Shown here in pieces: positions 7,562 through 14,982 of a stretch of DNA of 47,271 nt. The DNA is from Bdellovibrionales bacterium (lineage in GTDB: Bacteria > Bdellovibrionota > Bdellovibrionia > Bdellovibrionales > UBA1609). The DNA lies in the NCBI GenBank assembly GCA_022842925.1, contig JALHOQ010000005.1, positions 1 through 47,271 of the forward strand, written 5' to 3'. Under the pieces are notes generated by a model. That model ran no database searches and was not told where the DNA came from. It saw only the letters and a program-made list of their open reading frames with translations. A program made the translations under genes and the position numbers. The stretch's first letter is position 1. Each line of letters starts with the position of its first letter.

Positions 7562-7818
7562 ACGGAACCCCCTTTCTCCCTCTCTTACGTCTTCAATTCG
7601 GATGCCGCGGTGAGATCCGATCCAACGCTAGGAGACCGCATGCGCCGTGAAGATACGAAAATCTTCCTGCCGAGATTGGTCACCTGCCTCATAGTGATAG
7701 GTGATGCACTGCATAATAGAGCCTTCTAGGGACCACCGCAAAAAAAAATTCAGAATTGATATCCGAGTGTATCCGAGCACTAGACGCGCTGCATACTAGA
7801 CTAGACTAGACCAAAGGC

Positions 7819-7845
7819 TAAAGCTTCCTGGACCTAAGCCGAGAA
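7819..7845 (+). promoter_or_regulatory. Sigma-28-type promoter of flagellin 2 (P2)
   Basis: TAAAGCTT (7819-7826), 11 bases, GCCGAGAA (7838-7845), a close match to TAAAGTTT-N11-GCCGATAA. The predicted start site is about 7852, leaving a leader of about 245 bases. A second -10-like CCGATAG at 7991-7997 lacks a properly spaced -35 and is less convincing. Confidence 0.8.
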
Positions 7846-7851
7846 GTTACC

Positions 7852-7867
7852 TGAACACGTTGGAGCA
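7852..7867 (+). repeat. 16-nt inverted repeat arm, 5' end of flagellin-2 leader
   Basis: TGAACACGTTGGAGCA is the exact reverse complement of 29600-29615 in the flagellin-3 leader, 21.7 kb away. It begins at the predicted transcription start behind P2, mirroring the 19-nt arm behind P1. Confidence 0.75.
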
Positions 7868-7878
7868 CTCAAAGAAGA

Positions 7879-7897
7879 GTTCATTTCAGCAGTCACT
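7879..7897 (+). repeat. 19-nt inverted repeat arm inside flagellin-2 leader
   Basis: GTTCATTTCAGCAGTCACT is the exact reverse complement of 6193-6211. It overlaps the left strand of a local stem: GAGTTCAT (7877-7884) can pair with ATGAACTC (7913-7920), or GTTCAT with ATGAAC (7901-7906). Pairing with flagellin-1 RNA would therefore open this stem. Confidence 0.85.
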
Positions 7898-7917
7898 GTG
7901 ATGAACCATTCAATGAA

Positions 7918-7965
7918 CTCCAAAGGTGGAGGGTCAGTCACCCCTTCACCTTTGGAGACCTCCTA
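7918..7965 (+). promoter_or_regulatory. Hairpin plus anti-Shine-Dalgarno in flagellin-2 leader
   Basis: CTCCAAAGGTG (7918-7928) pairs perfectly with CACCTTTGGAG (7947-7957). Inside the loop, GGGT and ACCC can close a small CAGTC loop. Directly after the stem is CCTCCTA (7959-7965), the exact complement of the flagellin-2 ribosome site TAGGAGG (8085-8091). The upstream ATGAACTC strand overlaps the left side of this hairpin, so the folds are mutually exclusive. There is no T-run, which argues for translational control and against termination. Confidence 0.55.
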
Positions 7966-8096
7966 CGAGAAGTAAAAAAATTTATTAACCCCGATAGGGA
8001 TGTCCTGTTCATTTCGCCGTCGGCCGGATGCTGGCTGTGGGCGGGTGTTATGGGCAGCGGTCTTAGGATTAGGCCAAGTACTTTTAGGAGGCCAAA

Positions 8097-8927
8097 ATGG
8101 GCTTAAGGATTAATACAAACATCGCTGCCGTTAGTGCGCAGCGGGTGTTGTCGAAACAGCAGGGGCGCTTGGAACATTCTCAACAAGCTCTCGCGTCAGG
8201 TTCCCGAATCGTAAAAGCTGCGGACGACGCAGCCGGATTAGCCGTGTCGGAAAATATCAGAGGCCAGCTCGCTGGTATTAAAGCCGCACGCAACAACGCC
8301 TTCAACGCACAATCGTTGATTCAGGTATCCGAAGGCGGACTAAATGAAATATCGAATATTTTAATTCGCTTACGCGAACTCGGTGTGCAAGCCGCATCCG
8401 ATACCGTGAGCGACGTGGAGCGCGAGTTCCTCGATCAAGAAGCACAACAGTTGGTCGCCGAATCCGACCGTATTGCTAAGTCGACCCGCTTTGGTAACAA
8501 AGCTCTGCTCGATGGCAACGGTGAGGAGTTCGAATACCATGTCGGACCCTTCGCAGAAGAGTCGGAGAACGTCATCCGCTACAAAATCGAAGCGGACGCC
8601 ACCACAGGTACCCTCGGCATAGATGGTGTCGGTTTGGCCGACAAAGGCGACGCCCGCGGAACTCTTGAAGCCGTGGACGAAGCGTTGGTCAAAATCGGTA
8701 AGATGCGCGCCGACTTCGGTGCCGTGCAAAGCCGGCTACAGATGACCACGAGCAACTTGGATATTCAGAACGAAAACCTAACCGCCGCTAAATCCCGTAT
8801 CTCCGACGCCGACATCGCGTATGAGACATCGGAGATGACTTCGGCGCAGATTCTCCAGGCCGCATCGGTCGGTGTGCTCGCGCAAGCGAACCAGAACGGC
8901 GCCTCGGCGCTGAAGCTGATCGGTTAA
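8097..8927 (+). CDS. Flagellin 2
   Basis: A 276-residue flagellin starting at ATG 8097 behind TAGGAGG (8085-8091). It has the canonical N-terminus MGLRINTNIAAVSAQR, the D0/D1 core LASGSRIVKAADDAAGLAVSE and the C-terminal core ILQAASVGVLAQANQNGASALKL. The central part is only about 100 residues, so the filament surface domains D2/D3 are missing, as in small flagellins. It differs from flagellins 3 and 4 in the middle region (EYHVGPF... rather than FQVDINND). It is transcribed from its own sigma-28 promoter through a long structured leader and followed by a structured 3' region ending in a terminator. Confidence 0.97.
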   Translation: MGLRINTNIAAVSAQRVLSKQQGRLEHSQQALASGSRIVKAADDAAGLAVSENIRGQLAGIKAARNNAFNAQSLIQVSEGGLNEISNILIRLRELGVQAASDTVSDVEREFLDQEAQQLVAESDRIAKSTRFGNKALLDGNGEEFEYHVGPFAEESENVIRYKIEADATTGTLGIDGVGLADKGDARGTLEAVDEALVKIGKMRADFGAVQSRLQMTTSNLDIQNENLTAAKSRISDADIAYETSEMTSAQILQAASVGVLAQANQNGASALKLIG

Positions 8928-8944
8928 TCAAAGTGAGAGAACAA

Positions 8945-9083
8945 ATCGGTCCCGTAATCGGGACCGATAATTTGCCAATATAATAATTAAACCGCGAGGG
9001 TGTTGTTTACCCGCGAAGTTACTCATCCTCGCGAGACCTTTTACAGGAATTTAGGCGACAGCGCCCACAGACAACCTGTCGCC
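8945..9083 (+). other. Structured 3' untranslated region of flagellin 2
   Basis: ATCGGTCCCG (8945-8954) pairs with CGGGACCGAT (8959-8968), a 10-bp stem with a 4-base loop. CGCGAGG (8993-8999) can pair with CCTCGCG (9027-9033), while GGGT...ACCC inside forms an alternative. GGCGACAG (9054-9061) pairs with CTGTCGCC (9076-9083). Together with the terminator at 9093-9128 this is a chain of four stems in 200 bases without an ORF. It could stabilise the mRNA or yield a small RNA. Confidence 0.55.
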
Positions 9084-9092
9084 TTAAGCCCG

Positions 9093-9128
9093 CCCTGGGG
9101 AAGTCCCACACTCCCCCGGGGTTTTTTT
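9093..9128 (+). terminator. Intrinsic terminator after flagellin 2
   Basis: CCCTGGGG (9093-9100) pairs with CCCCCGGG (9113-9120) with one T/C mismatch, followed by G and seven T residues (9122-9128). This is the clearest rho-independent terminator in the window and separates the flagellin unit from the iron-uptake genes. Confidence 0.75.
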
Positions 9129-9147
9129 ATTTGCGCATCCCCGAGGG

Positions 9148-9163
9148 GATGACAATTGCCATC
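9148..9163. promoter_or_regulatory. Imperfect palindrome upstream of the iron-uptake genes
   Basis: GATGACAATTGCCATC is a palindrome except for one mismatched base pair and ends 20 bases before the first gene of the iron-related set. It could be an operator. It does not match the Fur consensus well, so the regulator is unknown. A short CATCCCC/GGGGATG repeat overlaps it. Confidence 0.2.
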
Positions 9164-9183
9164 TCCTGACTTACCTAATCGGA

Positions 9184-9756
9184 ATGAAAATTCAAAAATA
9201 TCTACCCATGATTCTCATCACTCACGTCGTTTTCGCGGGTTTCTTTCTTCCCGCGGCTTTAACCTTCGCCATAACGGGTGGGCTTTATACCTTTGGCATC
9301 CGCGGATCCTATGAGACAAAAAGTCTCGAAATTCCACTCACTCTCCAAACTGACCCAAACTTGCCGGAGTTGATCTCCGTAGCGAAGCAGGTGTTGCTTG
9401 AACATTTTCACGGCGAGGTGCCATCGGGCGAACCGGCGGTCAAAAAAACGGGAACGAGCTGGAACTTTGAGTGGACGGGTGCCCGGGCGGATTTTGTTTT
9501 AGAACCTACCACCAATTCGGGAGTTTATAAGGTCAGCCTTAAAAAAACCGGATTCCACCGCTTTTTCGTACAGTTGCACAAAGCTAAGGGCGGCTGGCCG
9601 TTTAAAGTCTTGGCCGGGGGCCTGGCTGTGGCATTCGTGCTGTTGTTCGCGAGCGGAGTGGCAATTGCCCTGACTCGGCCGCGGGAAACGAAGCGACTCA
9701 TTTACAGTCTTAGCGCCGGTACTGCAGTGTTTTTGATCTGCCTCTATTTGAGCTGA
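9184..9756 (+). CDS. PepSY-associated membrane protein (small)
   Basis: A 190-residue membrane protein. Residues about 8-32 form an N-terminal helix, a soluble domain of about 95 residues (KSLEIPLTLQTDPNLPEL... to VYKVSLKKTGF) looks like a PepSY-type fold, and two helices follow (about 140-162 and 170-188). The joining segment HRFFVQLHKAKGGWPFKVLAGG resembles the His-containing membrane segments of the PepSY_TM family, many of which sit beside siderophore or iron-uptake genes. It lies 115 bases before an FbpA-like gene. A role in iron reduction or release is possible but inferred. Confidence 0.6.
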   Translation: MKIQKYLPMILITHVVFAGFFLPAALTFAITGGLYTFGIRGSYETKSLEIPLTLQTDPNLPELISVAKQVLLEHFHGEVPSGEPAVKKTGTSWNFEWTGARADFVLEPTTNSGVYKVSLKKTGFHRFFVQLHKAKGGWPFKVLAGGLAVAFVLLFASGVAIALTRPRETKRLIYSLSAGTAVFLICLYLS

Positions 9757-9871
9757 GGAGCGATTTTCAACTCACTTTCAAATGCCTGTCCGCCGCGTTT
9801 TCATCTCGGCGATCCGCTGGACAGCGACCGAGCGGGGGGGTCATAGTGGGGCCAATCACTGAGGAGGATTG

Positions 9872-10846
9872 ATGAAAGCTTTCACCATAGTCGCATCGTT
9901 GTTGATTAGTCTGAATGCATGGGCCGATCTCACTGTTTTGACCGATCGCCCGCAGGCCCGCATGGCTAAGGCCGCGCAAGAGTTCACCGCCAAGACCGGC
10001 GTCAATGTGGTCTTTGTAGAGGCTGGTTATTCGGACCTGTTAAAAAAATTGGAAGAGAAATCCCCCGCCGATGTGATCATCACCAAAGACTTGGTTTATC
10101 TCACCGAACTGGATCAGAAAAAACTCTTAGCGCCGATGGCCCAATCGGCGGCAGTGCAAAAGGTGCAAGACTTTATGCGCGGGAACGGTAAAAATTGGGT
10201 GGCGCTTTCGTATCGAGTGCGCACAGTCGCCTACGATCCTTCGCGCGTCGAAGCCGCTGAACTCACGACCTATGAAGACTTAGCCTCGCCAAAATGGCGA
10301 GGACGTCTCTGTATGCGCTCGAGCAGCGGCTCTTATAATGAGGGTCTGGTGGCGTACCTGATTCAAACTCATGGCATAAACAAAGCCGAAGCGATTGTTC
10401 GTGGTTGGGTCGCAAATCTCGCCGCCCCGGTTTTCCGCAATGACACATCTATGCTGGAGGCCATCGCCAACGGCTCGTGTGACGTCGGAATCTCCAATCA
10501 CTATTATCTCGCCCAACTTCACGCCAAGAATCCTAACTATCCCGTTCAAATCGCATTCTTAAATCAAACTCAAGGCGGCGTGCATAGCAACGGAGCTGGT
10601 ATGGGAATCGTGGCCGAGACTTCCCAAACCGCACTGGCCCAACAGTTTATCGAAACGCTTTTGGCCGACCAATATCAGCTTGAGATTTCGGCCGCGCACT
10701 TCGATTATCCCGCGGCCAAAAATCTGGCGCCCACTTCGCTAATCAAAAATTGGGGAACGCCGAAGCTCGATAATTCTTCGTGGTCGGATATCGGCAAGCA
10801 CATTGCCGAGGCCCGCCGAATTATGAAAGAAGCAGGTTACAACTAG
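9872..10846 (+). CDS. Periplasmic iron(III)-binding protein, FbpA/extracellular solute-binding family 1 type
   Basis: A 324-residue protein, start ATG 9872 behind GAGGAGG (9861-9867); the track start is one codon upstream. A signal peptide (MKAFTIVASLLISLNAWA) is followed by LTVLTDRP, a solute-binding start of the FbpA/AfuA kind. Family signatures are ADVIITKDLVYLTEL, WVALSYRVRTVAYDP and CMRSSSGSYNEGLVAYLI, and near the end SNHYYLAQL, where adjacent tyrosines usually ligate ferric iron. Such proteins deliver iron to an ABC transporter, but no permease or ATPase gene is in the window. It is 4 bases from tonB and probably in one operon with it. Confidence 0.85.
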   Translation: MKAFTIVASLLISLNAWADLTVLTDRPQARMAKAAQEFTAKTGVNVVFVEAGYSDLLKKLEEKSPADVIITKDLVYLTELDQKKLLAPMAQSAAVQKVQDFMRGNGKNWVALSYRVRTVAYDPSRVEAAELTTYEDLASPKWRGRLCMRSSSGSYNEGLVAYLIQTHGINKAEAIVRGWVANLAAPVFRNDTSMLEAIANGSCDVGISNHYYLAQLHAKNPNYPVQIAFLNQTQGGVHSNGAGMGIVAETSQTALAQQFIETLLADQYQLEISAAHFDYPAAKNLAPTSLIKNWGTPKLDNSSWSDIGKHIAEARRIMKEAGYN

Positions 10847-10850
10847 ACAG

Positions 10851-11489
10851 ATGGAAACCGCGCTCGTTTATTCACCAGTCCGTCAATGGGTCATCGCTTC
10901 AGGCTTAGTGCATCTAAGCCTGATCGCGTTTTTTGTATTGGGCCCGAAGTTTCAACTGCAAACGGAACAGCGGCAAATTTTGGAAGTGAGTTTTTTAACT
11001 CCGAAAGCGGCGCCGGGAGCGGAAGTTCAGTCGCCGCCGCCGGTACGGGTGCGACGACCCATCGCACCGGCTCAGCCGGTGCTTCAAGAAGCCCCGAGCC
11101 CGCAGCAGTCCGCGGCGAAATCTCCTGCGGAAACGGCTCCTGACGTGCTCAATCCGTCTGTGACTGCGATTACCACGGCCTCCGCGGACGCGGCCAGTGT
11201 CGAAGTTTTGAATGCCTATGAGATGGAAGTGGCCTCACGCCTCAACGCTCTAAAACGTTATCCGGACGCGGCCAAACGCATGCGCCAGCAGGGTCGTGTA
11301 ATGGTTCGTTTTAAACTCGACCGTGACGGGCATGTGCTCGTCCGTGAGATCGTGGAGCCCAGTCCCCATGCGACTCTCAACGAAGCCGCGCGCTCGCTTT
11401 TAAGTCAGATTCAGGAATTCAAACCCTTTCCCGCTCAATCAACCGTGACGTCATGGGTTTTTACGGTGCCGATCGAATATCGGCTGTAA
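10851..11489 (+). CDS. tonB: TonB-family energy transducer
   Basis: A 212-residue protein with the TonB layout. A cytoplasmic start is followed by one membrane helix (about residues 14-31, VIASGLVHLSLIAFFVLG), a Pro/Ala-rich periplasmic spacer (PPPVRVRRPIAPAQPV, about 60-100) and a C-terminal domain (about 125-212) with YPDAAKRMRQQGRVMVRFKLDRDG, matching the TonB C-terminal YP...A...G.V.V.F.... pattern. It couples the proton gradient, through ExbB/ExbD not present here, to outer-membrane receptors, presumably the FecA-like receptor two genes downstream. Confidence 0.9.
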   Translation: METALVYSPVRQWVIASGLVHLSLIAFFVLGPKFQLQTEQRQILEVSFLTPKAAPGAEVQSPPPVRVRRPIAPAQPVLQEAPSPQQSAAKSPAETAPDVLNPSVTAITTASADAASVEVLNAYEMEVASRLNALKRYPDAAKRMRQQGRVMVRFKLDRDGHVLVREIVEPSPHATLNEAARSLLSQIQEFKPFPAQSTVTSWVFTVPIEYRL

Positions 11490-11498
11490 GAGGAAGTT

Positions 11499-12818
11499 AT
11501 GAAAATAATCGCCCGTCTTTTTTTCGCGACCGCGCTTGTGGCGCAGATTTCTTGCGCTGATTTTTTTAACTCAAGTGACCGGGCCGCCGCTGAGAATGGG
11601 CCGCGGGAGAAGACGGGCGCCAATCCCTTTCCCGCCGAGTATGATCCGACCGTAGGTCCGTTCTCCGAAAGCAAAATGCTGGCCCATATCGGGCTGAACA
11701 TCATTGCGCCGATGACTCGCGAACTGCGCCTGCACGCCGAAAACTTGCAACTGGAACTTGCGGCGTGGCGCGCGGCTGCTGAGAGCGGCGATGAGCCCGC
11801 GGCGGCTCTGGCTCAGCGTGCGGCCGAGGAGAGATGGACACGAACCATGCTCCTCTTTCATCAGATGGACGCCGCCCCCGTCGGACCCGCATCAGACAAT
11901 GGCGGCACGCTCGGACAGCAAATCTACGGCTGGCCCGATTTCAATGCCTGCGGAATTGATTTGGAAATGGTGAAATACGCCACGACCGGAAAAGCCCCCG
12001 GATCGCTGATCTATACGCTCAAGGGTTTAGGCGCCCTCGAGTACCTCCTGTTCGAAAAGTCCTTAAGCACGCAGTGCAATCGAAGCAATCCGCGTAATCA
12101 GCCGGCCGTCGAATGGACCACAAAAGATCCGCGGCGCAAATGGCTGGACCGTGCCACCTTCGCGACCGTGGTGGCCGCTGATTTAGTCGAGCAGGCGCGT
12201 AAGCTCGAGGCCGCATGGGACCCTCAGGGCGCGAATTTCGCCAAAGTCTTAATCGACGGTTCTCGTTATCGTTCGCTTCGGGAGGCGACCAACGCGTTAA
12301 GCGATTCCCTGTTCGCGATCGAGGATATTAAAGACCGTAGATTGGGCCGCCCTCTTGGACTCCATAAGGATTGTACAAATCCAGAGCGGAAGTGTGTCGA
12401 TAAGGTCGAACATCCGTGGTCCGGACTCGCCTTAAAGGCCATCGTCGCTCGGCTAGGTGGTCTGCTGGCGGTGGTCCGCGGTGGGCGTAGGGCGAATGCA
12501 CCCGGATTCGGCCTGGATGATCTTTTGACCGACTCGGGTCATGCCCAGGTGGGAGCGGACTTCGCGCGCCAGGTGCAGGAAGCCTACGACCGCGCTCATG
12601 CGGTCGACGGCTTAGGAGCTTTGGCGGATCAGATTACGGCCATGAAAAAAGAGGATCTCGATCGTTGCCGAAATTCGGCGGATGCTCAGGCACCGGTGCC
12701 GGTCTGCGCCCTCTTCCAGGATATTCGAAATTTAAATGTCTTCGTTAAGACGGAATTTCTCTCCGTGCTCTCACTCCGCGCGCCGCCGAAGTTCCAAGGC
12801 GACAATGATGATATTTGA
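11499..12818 (+). CDS. Imelysin-family protein (IrpA/EfeO-like), probable lipoprotein
   Basis: A 439-residue protein. The N-terminus MKIIARLFFATALVAQISC looks like a lipoprotein signal, although the -3 residue (Gln) is unusual. The mature part is helical and contains GLGALEYLLF (about residues 175-184), the hallmark of imelysins (GxHxxE-like and LEYLLF segments), plus WPDFNACGID before it. Imelysins are periplasmic or surface proteins linked to iron uptake in many Proteobacteria; the exact chemistry is unsettled. It lies 9 bases after tonB, and its end overlaps the receptor gene by 14 bases. Confidence 0.85.
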   Translation: MKIIARLFFATALVAQISCADFFNSSDRAAAENGPREKTGANPFPAEYDPTVGPFSESKMLAHIGLNIIAPMTRELRLHAENLQLELAAWRAAAESGDEPAAALAQRAAEERWTRTMLLFHQMDAAPVGPASDNGGTLGQQIYGWPDFNACGIDLEMVKYATTGKAPGSLIYTLKGLGALEYLLFEKSLSTQCNRSNPRNQPAVEWTTKDPRRKWLDRATFATVVAADLVEQARKLEAAWDPQGANFAKVLIDGSRYRSLREATNALSDSLFAIEDIKDRRLGRPLGLHKDCTNPERKCVDKVEHPWSGLALKAIVARLGGLLAVVRGGRRANAPGFGLDDLLTDSGHAQVGADFARQVQEAYDRAHAVDGLGALADQITAMKKEDLDRCRNSADAQAPVPVCALFQDIRNLNVFVKTEFLSVLSLRAPPKFQGDNDDI

Positions 12819-14979
12819 CGCCCGTGTTCTGATTTTGGCGGGAGCACTCGGACTAAGTCCTTTGGCGATGGCTGAGGAGGGCGAAGAGAAGCAAACATAC
12901 TTGCCCGCGATTGAAGTCTTTGGCACCGGTGTCGAGACGTTGGGGCAGGCCCTGAATCCTGCTCGCGTAGGGGCCAAGAAGATCGAGCAGAATCAATACA
13001 CCGATGTCCATCGGGCGCTTAAAAATTCGCCCGGCATTTACTTGCGCGAAGAGGATGGCCAGGGTTTAAGGCCCAATATCGGCTTGCGCGGCACCAGCCC
13101 TGATCGATCAAAAAAGATCGTGCTTCTGCAAGATGGGGTTCTAATTGGTCCGGCTCCATACTCCGCGCCCGCGGCGTATTACACCCCGAGCATGAACCAC
13201 ACGGAGCGACTCGAGATACGCAAAGGATTTACGGCCCTTCCCTACGGGCCGAATTCGATCGGCGGCGCGGTTGATTATATTTCGACGCAAGTGCCGCTCG
13301 AAAAGCGGGGAGAAATCAAAGCCAACTACGGTTCATTTAATACCCACAATCTAAAAGTCGGCCAGGGTGGTCCGCTTGGTCGTAATGGCTATCTTCTTGA
13401 GAGCTCACACCGAGCGAGTGACGGCTTTAAAAAGCTGGACGGCGGTGGCGACACCGGCTTTGAACAGTTCGGTGTTTTTGGCAAGTGGGATTGGAAACTT
13501 TCTGAACGGTTAAACATCCTTTTTACCGGAGGATACTCGAACGAGAATTCAAAAGAGACTTACCTTGGGCTCACACGGGCGGACTTCGGCTCATCACCTT
13601 ATCGCCGATACGCGGCCTCACAGCTCGACGAAATGAAATGGAACCATTCTCTCGTGCAGGCCCGCGGGAATCTGCAAACAGGTGCCAACAGCACTCTAGA
13701 AGCCACGCTTTATCGCCATGATTTCGATCGCAATTGGTACCGACTCGACGGCTTTCGTAATACTGGAGTCAATCTGCGCGATATTCTCAATAACCCCAGT
13801 GGCGGCAATGCGGCCTATTATGACATCGTAAGAGGCGCCGCGGATACCTCGTCGATTGGCGCCAACGGCGAGCTGAAGCAGGTGCGCAATCGTCGCACCT
13901 ACTTCAGTCACGGCGCGCAGTTGAGTTGGTTCGGCGATTTTAAGGTGAGTGAGGAGCATAGGCATTCGCCCGAATTTGGATTGCGCTGGCATCAAGATGC
14001 AATTGTTCGCGATCACACTTCGGACCATTACGAAATGCTCTCCGGCCGCTTGCTCCGTACGAGCGCCGCGCGCCAAACGGATGCCAAGAGTCGCGGTTCA
14101 GCGACCGCCGTGACCGTGACGGCGCTCGATAACTGGCGGCTCGGTACGCGCACTCTGACACCGATTGTTCGCTTTGAATCAATCGACTTCCGAAACAAAG
14201 ATAGTCTCACTGGCTCGAGCACGGGGCGTACGGACTCATTTTGGTTGCCGGGCTTTTCGGTTACGGAAACACTAAGGGATCGCTACGCGGTGCGAATGAG
14301 CGTGAACGAAGCGGCGACCGCGACGGGAGTTGGTTCAGCTGCCCGCGAACGGGCAACAAATTACGAAGCCGAGTTCAGTTACAAAAATCCCGAGCGCAAT
14401 CAGGAATTTCAACTTGTATACTTTTTCAACGATTACCGAAATATCACCGGTACGTGCACCGTATCGAGCGGATGCCTAAGCGGCACCGATGAGCAGTTCA
14501 GTGGAGGTCGAGCCCGTGTGGAAGGCGTTGAACTGAGCGCCGCCAAGGGGTTTCACAGTGGTCGCGTGTATATTCCAGTGCAAGCCAATGTCACACTTCT
14601 AAAGACCGAGTTTCTCTCCGACTTTAATTCCACTTCGCCGGAGTGGGGCAGTGTGGTTCGAAGAGGGGATCCATTGCCTTATATTCCGGAGGCCCAATTT
14701 ACCCTTTCCGTTGGCGTGGAGGTCGGTCGATTCAAGCAGGACCTGACTCTGTCGCATCAGTCCAAAGTGTATGATCAAAGCGCTCAGTCGGGTCGCCAGG
14801 AAATCGCCGCCTTTGGCGTGGTGGATTGGGCCGGGGAGTATGCGCTGAACCGTAAAACCCGTGTTCTCGCCAAAATCGACAATGTGCTCGCCCGCGAATA
14901 TGCCGTGGCGGCCCGCCCGTTCGGCTTTCGACCCGGTAAACCGCAGAGCTTCCAGCTCGGTTTAGTATATGGATTTTAA
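12805..14979 (+). CDS. TonB-dependent outer-membrane receptor, FecA-like
   Basis: A 724-residue receptor. The start is set at ATG 12805, with AAGG just upstream and a clean signal peptide (ARVLILAGALGLSPLAMA); the track start at 12736 lies deep in the imelysin gene. IEVFGTG just after the signal peptide resembles a TonB box. The plug domain carries GLRPNIGLRGTSPDRSKKI and PAPYSAPAAYYTPSMN, close to FecA of the ferric-citrate system. The barrel ends LGLVYGF with the expected C-terminal Phe. There is no N-terminal signalling extension, so it should not act through a FecR-type anti-sigma factor. The substrate is probably ferric citrate or another siderophore. Confidence 0.93.
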   Translation: MMIFDARVLILAGALGLSPLAMAEEGEEKQTYLPAIEVFGTGVETLGQALNPARVGAKKIEQNQYTDVHRALKNSPGIYLREEDGQGLRPNIGLRGTSPDRSKKIVLLQDGVLIGPAPYSAPAAYYTPSMNHTERLEIRKGFTALPYGPNSIGGAVDYISTQVPLEKRGEIKANYGSFNTHNLKVGQGGPLGRNGYLLESSHRASDGFKKLDGGGDTGFEQFGVFGKWDWKLSERLNILFTGGYSNENSKETYLGLTRADFGSSPYRRYAASQLDEMKWNHSLVQARGNLQTGANSTLEATLYRHDFDRNWYRLDGFRNTGVNLRDILNNPSGGNAAYYDIVRGAADTSSIGANGELKQVRNRRTYFSHGAQLSWFGDFKVSEEHRHSPEFGLRWHQDAIVRDHTSDHYEMLSGRLLRTSAARQTDAKSRGSATAVTVTALDNWRLGTRTLTPIVRFESIDFRNKDSLTGSSTGRTDSFWLPGFSVTETLRDRYAVRMSVNEAATATGVGSAARERATNYEAEFSYKNPERNQEFQLVYFFNDYRNITGTCTVSSGCLSGTDEQFSGGRARVEGVELSAAKGFHSGRVYIPVQANVTLLKTEFLSDFNSTSPEWGSVVRRGDPLPYIPEAQFTLSVGVEVGRFKQDLTLSHQSKVYDQSAQSGRQEIAAFGVVDWAGEYALNRKTRVLAKIDNVLAREYAVAARPFGFRPGKPQSFQLGLVYGF

Positions 14980-14982
14980 ACC

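Larger units (their letters stand above)
7562..8096 (+). other. Long intergenic region: promoter and structured leader of flagellin 2
   Basis: No gene is supported in these 535 bases. The left part (7562-7818) contains small hairpins (GAAGAT 7649-7654 with ATCTTC 7661-7666; TCACCT 7680-7685 with AGGTGA 7699-7704), a direct repeat TATCCGAG, and a tandem CTAGA tract near 7795-7810. The right part is promoter P2 and a 245-base leader with two antisense segments, competing hairpins and an anti-Shine-Dalgarno, each listed separately. Confidence 0.6.

Noticed and set aside
7979-7997. Second sigma-28-like -10 (CCGATAG) within the flagellin-2 leader
   Set aside because: No TAAA at the right distance (the nearest is two bases off), while P2 at 7819 fits both boxes with exact spacing.
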